Origin: Diplosphaera chodatii
Taxonomy: Eukaryota; Chlorophyta; Trebouxiophyceae; Prasiolales; Stichococcaceae
Assembly (NCBI GenBank): GCA_032358165.1
Contig: JAALGY010000041.1
Location: forward strand, 3,162,001-3,226,000
Reading direction: 5' to 3'
DNA length: 64,000 nucleotides
The notes under the pieces were generated by a model. It saw nothing but the letters and a program-made list of their open reading frames with translations, searched no databases and was not told the DNA's origin. Both the position numbers and the translations under genes were made by a program. This document shows positions 56,040 to 64,000 of this stretch, piece by piece. Each line of letters starts with the position of its first letter. Position 1 is the stretch's first letter.

Positions 56040-56775
56040 GCTAGCGCACTTGGCAGCGGGGCCACTGCTGCGAGTTGCCGGACAACAGATGTTGTCAAAG
56101 GACGCCCCGCGCCATGATATGGTTTGTAGCACCTGTGGGTGGCTGCCAGAGGCTCTGCCTCTAGCGCGGCCAAGCTCATCAGCAGCGACAATCAGGGCAG
56201 TGGCGAGGCTCAATTGCACCTGCGATTCACGCAGACGGCATGGGTGTTGTGCAGTATGCACTTGCTGGTCAGCTGTGCCGCCGCCGCCACCAAGATGAGC
56301 CCGTAGAAAGATCGCAATGGCGGCGGCGGTTCAATTTGTGACATGCACGTGCAGACTTATCACACTGCTGACCCCTTGCAAGGCTGGTATCTGGCAAGCT
56401 GCAACGGTATGTGTGCTGCTAATGTGGCTACAGGATCACCGCGGCAACCCTCTTTACCCTGGAGTTGGTAGGCAAAACCCATCACAGTCCCTCAGTTCCC
56501 TTGTCCGTGTGATCGGAATATCCTTGCACGGTCGTGCCAGAGAAAACTCCTCCACGGCAGGGTCATCGTTTGCCTCGCAACTCAACACCTTGATGTACAT
56601 GCAGCATGCGACATCTTCTGGGGCGCTTTAGAGACAGCGTGGGCTCAGAGATAATCATTCCTTTGTGGCTCCTTGTTCATCTCTGAGGTTCCGGAAGCTT
56701 GCGTATCGAAGTCCGTGTCTGGAGGTTTCCTGCGAAGTCAAGAAGCGTCGCTGAAGTTGGAAGAAGTGGTGCACG
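56040..56775. promoter_or_regulatory. Intergenic region upstream of alpha-mannosidase
   Basis: Between the calredoxin stop and the mannosidase start, both on the plus strand. It should hold a 3' UTR and the mannosidase promoter. No further coding block or repeat was recognised. Confidence 0.4.
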
Positions 56776-59700
56776 ATGTCCGGAGCACGTTCCATTCTCC
56801 CGTTGTCCTTGCTGCTCTGGTGTGCATACGCCAGCGCAGCACGTGCTCCCTACAACACCTCTGCAAGCAGGTAGGTTGTAGGGTACGCGACATGTTGGAT
56901 GATCAAGCATGCGTCGCAGCATGATGTGCTAAGCAGCAGCGTGATGTGATGTGACTCGCCAGGCCAATGAATGCGGCCGCATGCAGGCTTCCGCGTGCTC
57001 ATGTTCATGCAGTGGATGTGTCATCAGCTCCTTGAATCCCTGTACTACATCGCAGGCAGCACGGCAGGCGCAACGTGCATATAGTTTGCCATACACACGA
57101 TGACCCAGGCTGGCTGAAGACAGTCGACCAGTATCACTACGGCTCAAACAACTCCATCCAGGTGTGACGCAGCCGCACAACGCACACTTTGATAGCAGAG
57201 TATTGCAACTACAGTAGGTCTCATATGACCTTCAACCACGGTTGTCGTGAAATGTGCAGGTGGCAGGCACACAGTACATCCTTGACTCGGTTATGGCGGC
57301 GCTACGGGACCACCCCGACCGTACCTTCGTGTATGGCGAGATGGTAGGAGCAAGTTTGACGCTCGTCTTGCACCTTCTGTGTGACAAACCTGAACTGTTC
57401 TCATCAGTCAAGCTTTGCTATGCCTCTGTGCGAACTGGAGCCGGCTTGATGATGAATGCTATGCTCATAGTCATCTTACGCCCGTGCACAATGACAGAAG
57501 CATCGAGCAGAAGGGCATGCCGCACGAGCAGCGGTGGCATGAAACATGCAACGCCCATGCTCAGCGCCGCTGTCCTCATGCAGGCGTTCTTCGTACGCTG
57601 GTGGAACGAGCAGGATGAACGCATGCAGCGCCTGGTCAGGCGGCTGGTCCGCGACAAGCAGCTGGGCTTTGTCAACGGTGGCTATGTGCAGAATGACGAG
57701 GCGGCTTCACACTACGTTGCGATGATCGACCAGACAACCCGCGGCCATAGGTCTGGCTTTCAAGTGGCATGACATGTGGAAACACGCTGACTCGTGGGGC
57801 ACGCATGACTTGTGATGGAGACGTTGGAGTCTTGACATGTGAACAAGGAACTTTATGCGACTGCTGTGTTCGTGTGCACGACACAGTTGCGGAAAGACTG
57901 CTCTGACATGGGTGAAATGTGTTGCTGCAGGTTCTTGCGAGACACGTTCAACATCACACCGCGTGTTGGCTGGCAGATAGATCCTTTCGGGCACTCCTCC
58001 ACGCAGGCTGCCTTTTCAGCGCTGTATGGCTATGATGCACAGTTCTTTGGACGTGCCGACTACCAGGTGCGAGGGATTGTTCAATCATGGAGTACATCGG
58101 CGAATGTGCTGTCTTGCCAGCGTGCGTTGGGTGTCTAGTGGGCTTTACGTGTGAACACCTCTCGCATAAAGTGGAGATGCCTTGATCAACCTTTGTATCT
58201 ATAGGATATGAAGCGCCGGAAGAAGCGAAAGGAGATGGAGCTGCTGTGGCGCGGCGTTGCATCCTTTGGCACAGACGCTGATATCTTCACAGGCAACTTT
58301 GCATCTGGTGGGTTATGCAAGCAATGGCTTGATGAATACCGCTGAAAGCCGCTGCCGTTGGAGCATTGCAGAATTCATATACCTCCTCTGTGAATGTGCA
58401 GGAAACTATGGGCCACCGCCGGGGTTCAATTGGGACTGGGGCCAAGGCGACCCTCAGATCCAGGTGGCAGCCACCACAACTCACGGTTCACAGATGCTCT
58501 GAAGTACATCTTGGCACAACGTGCACCCTCACGTCGAACGATGTTCGTGAATATGTTTGAATCACGAGCAAATCTTTGCTTGACCGCGTTGCAGGACGAC
58601 CCACGGCTCCATGATGTCAATGTGCAAGAACGGGTTGACACATTCGTGAAAGAATGCGACAAGCTTTTCGATGTCACTCGTGGGGACGACATCATGCTTA
58701 CCATGGGCACTGATTTCACGGTGAGCCTGCATATTCGCATGAGATGCATGCCATGGAGGCCGTGGAGTTCAGCCAGAGCGTATGAAATCACCTTGATAGA
58801 ACGGTGTGAACCTACGTCACGTGGTTCTCGTCACAGTTGAAATGTGCGTAGCACCGTCACCCCTTTGCTGCTCTGTGCAGTATGCCAATGCACATGCGTG
58901 GTACAAGAACCTCGACAAGCTGATCCACTATGCCAATGCGGATGGTCGCATGAATGTATTTTACTCCAGGTGCAGTCTGGTCATGCACATGGAAGCAGAG
59001 ACAGATGTTTGACACCAGTCATGATGACTGAACAGCTTCCACGACGCATTGCTTGCTGGTATGATGATCCATGGACAAGACTTCTGTGGGGGCTGCACGG
59101 CACCTTTCTGCCACTGCAGCCCTGAAGCCTATGTGGCCGCCAAGCATGCCATGAAGGCAGCATGGCCGCTAAAGACCGACGACTTCTTTCCGTATGCCGA
59201 CTGTCCACACTGCTATTGGACAGGTAGGTTAACCATGATGATATCTGCAGGGCTCTGGTCGTGCCTGAACTCTCTGAAGAAGTTGCTGATCTGCTACCCC
59301 TGCACAAAAGCTTAGGCCCAACGTGTTAAACTGTACGTGCGTGTCGATAGCATGCTGCCAACCTCTTATGCTTTGTCACATCATGTCATGGGCAGCACTC
59401 CAAGCTGCGAACCTGGTTAATCAGCTGAGCGAGTCGTGGCAATCTATGTGGGCGCAGTATATGTTATGCTGAGTCTGGTGCGTCCCAGGCTACTTCAGCA
59501 GCCGGGCGTCTGCAAAAGGCTTCATCCGCAAGGCTACATCCTACCTCCAGGCAGCTCGCCAAATAGAGGTCGCAGACCACGGCCCACCTTGCATGCCTTG
59601 GCAATGAGCTTACCACTCTGCTGCAGGATGTACTGTGGCATACGAGCAAAATAGTCGAGAGCCCCTTGCCACAACTGCTGCTAAGTGCCCTGACGCAGTC

Positions 59701-62700
59701 AGTTGTGTGTTGGCAGGTGCGGCATGGCCGCAAGGCCAGGGGCCCCAACACAGATGCCCTGGAGGAGGCCATCTCGCTGGCACAGCACCACGATGCAGTG
59801 ACAGGCACCGCCAAGCAGCATGTGGCCGACGATTACAACATGCGGATCAATGCAGGTGGTGGTCTTGAGTCGTACAGGGTATTCCGTGTGTGTCTGCAGG
59901 CGCAATGCTGCAGGGTGAACTCCTTTCACTGCGTCCTTCTGACATTAAGTAGTGCAGCAGCAGCCGGTGCCTGAGCCCTTACTGGGTGTCTCTGCGCTGC
60001 AGGGCTGACAGAGGCGGAGCTGGTGGTCGCAGCAGCCCTGAATCGGAAATGGGGGTTGGATGGCCATGCTCAACTGGCACGACAGGGGCGCAGACTAGAT
60101 GATCCCCTCAGGGTCAGCAGCAGTAGCGACGGCAGCAGCGGTGGCGGCGGCGGCGGCTTCAGCCACTGCCGGCTGCTGAACATCAGCGTGTGCGAGCAGA
60201 CGGTGCTGGCCAGCCGCGCCGGCAGAGGCTTTCACATAGGACTGTACAACCCCCTGGCGACAGGAGGCAGACACTACATACGCATTCCAGTTGCAGGCAA
60301 TGGCAACTGGACAGTCGCAGGTGCGAGCGCTGCCCATGGCTGTCGCGCCAGCCTGGCAGAACTACTGTCGTTGCACACTGTGGCCCTACCGGTGTGTGCA
60401 AGGAAGTGGTGCTCATTAGGACAATTTTGAATGAGAGCAATGCTGTGCAACCAAAGTGACCCGACTCACCTGACGGTGGCTGAGGCACGGCGCTATGCAG
60501 ATTCCCAAGGGAAGCCGCTGGCGGCGCAGCTGGTGCCCATCAGCGCGTCTACACGCCGCCTGCAGGAAGCAGCACTGAAGCAGGGCGAGTACTGCAATGC
60601 CGATGCCGCTGGCGATGCTGAGCTGGTGTTTGCTGTCCATCTGGACCCGCTTTGGTGCGCCTCCGCAAGCCCAAGCTGGATCTTGTTTCCCGATCATGGC
60701 CCAGTCACCAAACAGGATGCCACGATCTCCAGTTGTATATGTGTTTGTGCCATGGCACTCCCCAAGGGTTTCCCTGCACTGCACTTCAAGCTCAGCAGGG
60801 ACAGCATGCTGGCATGTCAATGGTGTGCCACAGTGTGAGGCACCAGTCGGTGTTGCATGCGCAGGGCGCATGTCTTCAGCGTCAAGCCCATCGAAGGCGG
60901 CGCGGCGCACGCCGCTGCGCGGTCGCGCGTGTCCAGCGGAACCCTGCCTTTCCAAGATCTGCCCCCACACGGAATGGGGAAATATGATGGCATGAACCAA
61001 GTGCGGCTGCGAAAGGGCCGCGTGGCTGCGCTGCTCCGCAGAGAACTCAACATGCAGCTGAACATCAGTATGCGGTGGTACAACGCCAGCGACGGTGCAG
61101 ATGGTTCCATTGCCTCTGGAGCATATATCTTCCGGTGGGCTGTGTAGGGCCTGAGGATCTGTGATGTCACAACGTGCGTATGCGATGGCTTATGGACAGT
61201 GGTGTGCCATCTTGATCCACACCACCCGGCGTCTGGTGGTGGATTGCATCAGCATGGCACACTCAGCTGGGCCTGCTGCACTGCTGTGCGCCCACCATAT
61301 GTGCCAGCGCACTCTGAACTGGGCGTACTGTGACACTGCTCGCAACCGTGCTCACCGTGCACCGCGCAGGCCCAACGGCTCATATGCCATCAGCGACCGC
61401 AACGCGCTCAAGCCTGAGATCGTGGAGGGCCCTGTCGTGAGGGAAGTACGGACGATGTACTCGACTTGGGCGCAGCTCACCACCAGGTGCGCGCAGCTGT
61501 ATGCCCCCTGGCACCGTCCGCCCCTCTCCCACAATGGTGTCGCATCAGGAGTCGGCAGCTGGCACGGTCACCCAGGCACATCCTGTCAGCTGGACTGCCG
61601 TCATCATGTATCTGCTGCCTCGAGCATCTGGCATGCAAGCACGGGCGGCAGTAAGCAGCATGGTGCGATCACACTATCAGAAACATCTTGCAGGGCTGAG
61701 ATCCGTCAACACTGTGACAAGCGCTGTGATATTTCAGATGCTGCTGTGCTGTGGAGTTGTCAAGCACCTCAGCATACCCTGCAGCATATGCTGCCTTGTC
61801 TTTTGAAGGCCTGGGCTTGTCGTGAGCAGCAAGGGGTGTCATGCACTACTGCAGGGTTTGGGAGAAGGCGGAGTTTGTGGAGGTGGAGTGGACTGTGGGA
61901 CCCATCCCCATCAATGACGATCTGGGTGGGTGCCAGGTGGAAGTGCATCCAGTTCGTCGAAAATCCTGATCTTCAAGCTCAGGATCTAGAGCGTATCATT
62001 CGATCTGCAAGTGCGCTGTGTTGGTCATGATGTGGACGGCAAGATCACTGCTCCGGGCTGACAGCTCACATGCAATTTGGTGCAGGCAAGGAGGTTGTGG
62101 TGCGGTATGCCACCGACCTGAAGTCGGGCCGCCGTTTTGCGACAGACGCCAGCGGCCTCGAGATGCAGGTGAAGAGGGTTCCTGCACGTGTTGACTTCCG
62201 CATCCTCCTTCGAGGTCGTGGGGACAGCCAGCCACTGACTTGTTGGGGAGTGTCTGATGCAGGAACGCATACGTGACTGGCGACCGACCTGGCGTCTGAA
62301 CAACACCGATCCGGTGGCCAGCAACTTCTACCCCGTCACATCCGCCATCGAGATCGCAGGGCCTGACAAGTCGGCATTTGCGGTGGTCACCGACCGCGCG
62401 CAAGGTGACATGTCCACGCTCTGGTATGGCTGCCTGGGCACTGCTGCCACCTCCGTGTCTGCTGCATGCTGCTGCACCAAGCTGTGTTGCAAGCCTGGCA
62501 GCACCGCAGCACCAACGAGCTGCTGCTGCCGCCGCTGCTGCAGCGGCAGGCTGCTGCCACTGAGCGTCGAGGCACAACGCTGTGGACGCACCTGCCTGAC
62601 GACACGTCGTCGGCCCCCTTGTCTTGCAGGGGGTGCGTCGCTGCGCTGCGGCGAGGTCGAGCTCATGCTGCACCGGCGGCTGCTGTACGACGACCGGCGG

Positions 62701-64000
62701 GGCGTGGCCGAGCCCCTGAACGAGACGGCGTGCGGCTGCCGCGACTGCCACTGCGACGGCCTCATCGTGCGCGGCACCCACCAGCTCGTCCTCGATGTGC
62801 GCATCTCCGGGACAGCATGCTGCATGCCAGGATGTGTCCCTTAGCGGGAATTAAGCCTGCCTACTTCTGCCTGCGGACAGTACCTGCGGAGCGCCCGAGA
62901 AGCATCGTGACCAGCTTCACCTTGGGTTGTTTCCTGCCCTGTTGTTTGACGGCAAATTGGTGTGATGGCAGGTAGCAGACTCTGACCCGGCGTGGCAGCG
63001 ACGCGAGCAGCAGCAGGCCATGACCAGCCCGCCCGTGCTGCTGGTGCTGCCGCATGCATCCAAGCCTGCAGCATTGCCCGCAGCATTCAGGGTATGATGG
63101 CCTCATGTCCACCATGTCCCTGCTGCATGGCTGTCTTCTCCTCACGTGCGTGCCAACCCTCGGCTTGTCACATGGCAGCCACAGCCGCGCAATCCGCAGG
63201 CGCCCGTCGGGACGGCAGAAAGAGGGTGTTGCTGGCGTTCACACTGCGCAGTCTACTCACCCCACTGCATCTGCTATGACCGCACCTGGAAGCCCGTGGA
63301 TCAAGCTGCAGCCAAACGACGGCCGGTGCATGCTGGGGCTGCAGTGTTGGGAGGGCCTGTACCCGCAGTTGAACCTGCTAACGCTCCAGAATTTGGGGGG
63401 CGACAGGGTGCTGCTGCGGCTGGCTCATCGCTTCCAGGTGAGGAGGTTGGCACCACCATGCATGCATGGTATTGAGTCCACCCCCTTGCAAAGCCAGGGC
63501 TGTATGGACTGGGCGTGGTATGCTCAGCCGTTGTTTGCGATGCCAACTGGCGCACGAAGGGTTTGCCGTTGCTCTTGTGTGCCGTGACTGGCAAAAGCTT
63601 GTTGGAAACCATCCCTACTCTCAGCTGCAACCGTCGTGCAACACGCATTCCTAAGATGGTTGCATTTCCATGCAGGCTGGCGAGTCGGAATGGTTTTCAA
63701 GGAAAAAGACGCTGAACCTGGCCAGATTGGTGCATGGCACAACTGGCTGCAAGGCCATACAAAGCAGTGAGGCACTGTACCTCACGCACACCCTGCTGGC
63801 CAACAGTGCCATGCGCATGAGCAGCTCGGCACATTCACGCGCAATGGCCGGCGGTCTGACCCCGACAACATGGCCGCCGCAGTTGAGGAGATGACCCTCA
63901 GCGGGGCGACTCCGCTGCGTGGCCTCAAGCGCTTGCACTGGGACGCTGGCGCGCCGCTCGCCGCTGCGGCGGACCTCCGGGAGGGGCCAGGCGCAGCAGG
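56776..64000 (+). CDS. MAN2B1: Class II alpha-mannosidase, GH38, lysosomal type (runs off the right edge)
   Basis: Exon 1 (56776-56870) is a clear signal peptide, [20 protein letters not shown]. It splices in phase to [20 protein letters not shown] with [16 protein letters not shown] (exon ending near 57161), where His and Asp bind the catalytic zinc. Next come [20 protein letters not shown] and [18 protein letters not shown] (57630-57750), then the nucleophile region [20 protein letters not shown] (57955-58015), [32 protein letters not shown] (58405-58462) and, much later, [60 protein letters not shown] (62650-62710) and [15 protein letters not shown] near the end. The enzyme trims mannose from N-glycans in the vacuole/lysosome or outside the cell. 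Only the final stop and a few residues should lie beyond the window. Confidence 0.94.

Noticed and set aside
1..64000. CRISPR arrays, tRNA or rRNA genes, transposons
   Set aside because: I looked for regularly spaced repeats, cloverleaf-like segments, transposase or reverse-transcriptase motifs and terminal inverted repeats, and saw none that could be supported.

Overview
The window is nuclear DNA of a green alga (Chlorophyta, probably trebouxiophyte- or chlorophycean-like). It is GC-rich with alanine-rich proteins. Almost every gene is split by many short introns (mostly GT..TGCAG), and the gene set includes a chloroplast-type calredoxin, an NRT2 nitrate transporter, plant-type NAP1 and the LWD1/TTG1-type WD40 protein. 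No bacterial operons, tRNA or rRNA genes, CRISPR arrays or transposons were recognised. All gene models are hand-spliced from conserved blocks, reading phase and splice sites, so small exons and N termini are the least certain parts.

Layout. 0.35-8.7 kb: four small secreted-protein genes. One 158-residue protein (Z, minus strand) is followed by a family of three paralogous cysteine-rich proteins (A plus; C and B minus) that share a signal peptide, a Pro/Ala linker with a GKV(P/A) motif and a Cys-rich C terminus ending in DCCGxxxC. I know no described family for them; this is the main novelty of the window. 9.1-18.5 kb (minus): a complete insulin-degrading-enzyme-type M16 metalloprotease with a low-complexity insertion of about 550 residues near its C terminus. 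18.9-19.3 kb: a small plastid-targeted LEA-like protein. 19.9-25.6 kb (minus): a DEP-domain protein with a membrane segment and a DUF1769-like C terminus. 26.85-27.9 kb: pirin. 28.6-32.8 kb: NRT2 (15 exons, 513 aa by my splicing).

33.6-39.6 kb (minus): proteasome subunit alpha4 (262 aa) and NAP1 with a CKQQ prenylation box. 39.8-41.3 kb: NYN-domain protein. 41.8-44.5 kb (minus): WD40 protein LWD1/DCAF7. 45.6-47.9 kb: ATP phosphoribosyltransferase (first step of histidine synthesis). 48.2-49.5 kb (minus): small EF-hand protein. 49.9-52.7 kb (minus): TRDMT1/DNMT2 tRNA cytosine methyltransferase with expanded linkers. 53.1-56.0 kb: calredoxin (four EF-hands plus thioredoxin). 56.8-64 kb: secreted GH38 alpha-mannosidase running off the right edge.

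The genes are mainly unrelated housekeeping and metabolic loci. The only cluster that looks functionally linked is the tandem secreted-protein array at the left. Four introns are best explained by GC-AG splice sites, and several exons are very small (13, 17 and 22 nt), which matters for anyone running an automatic gene finder here.
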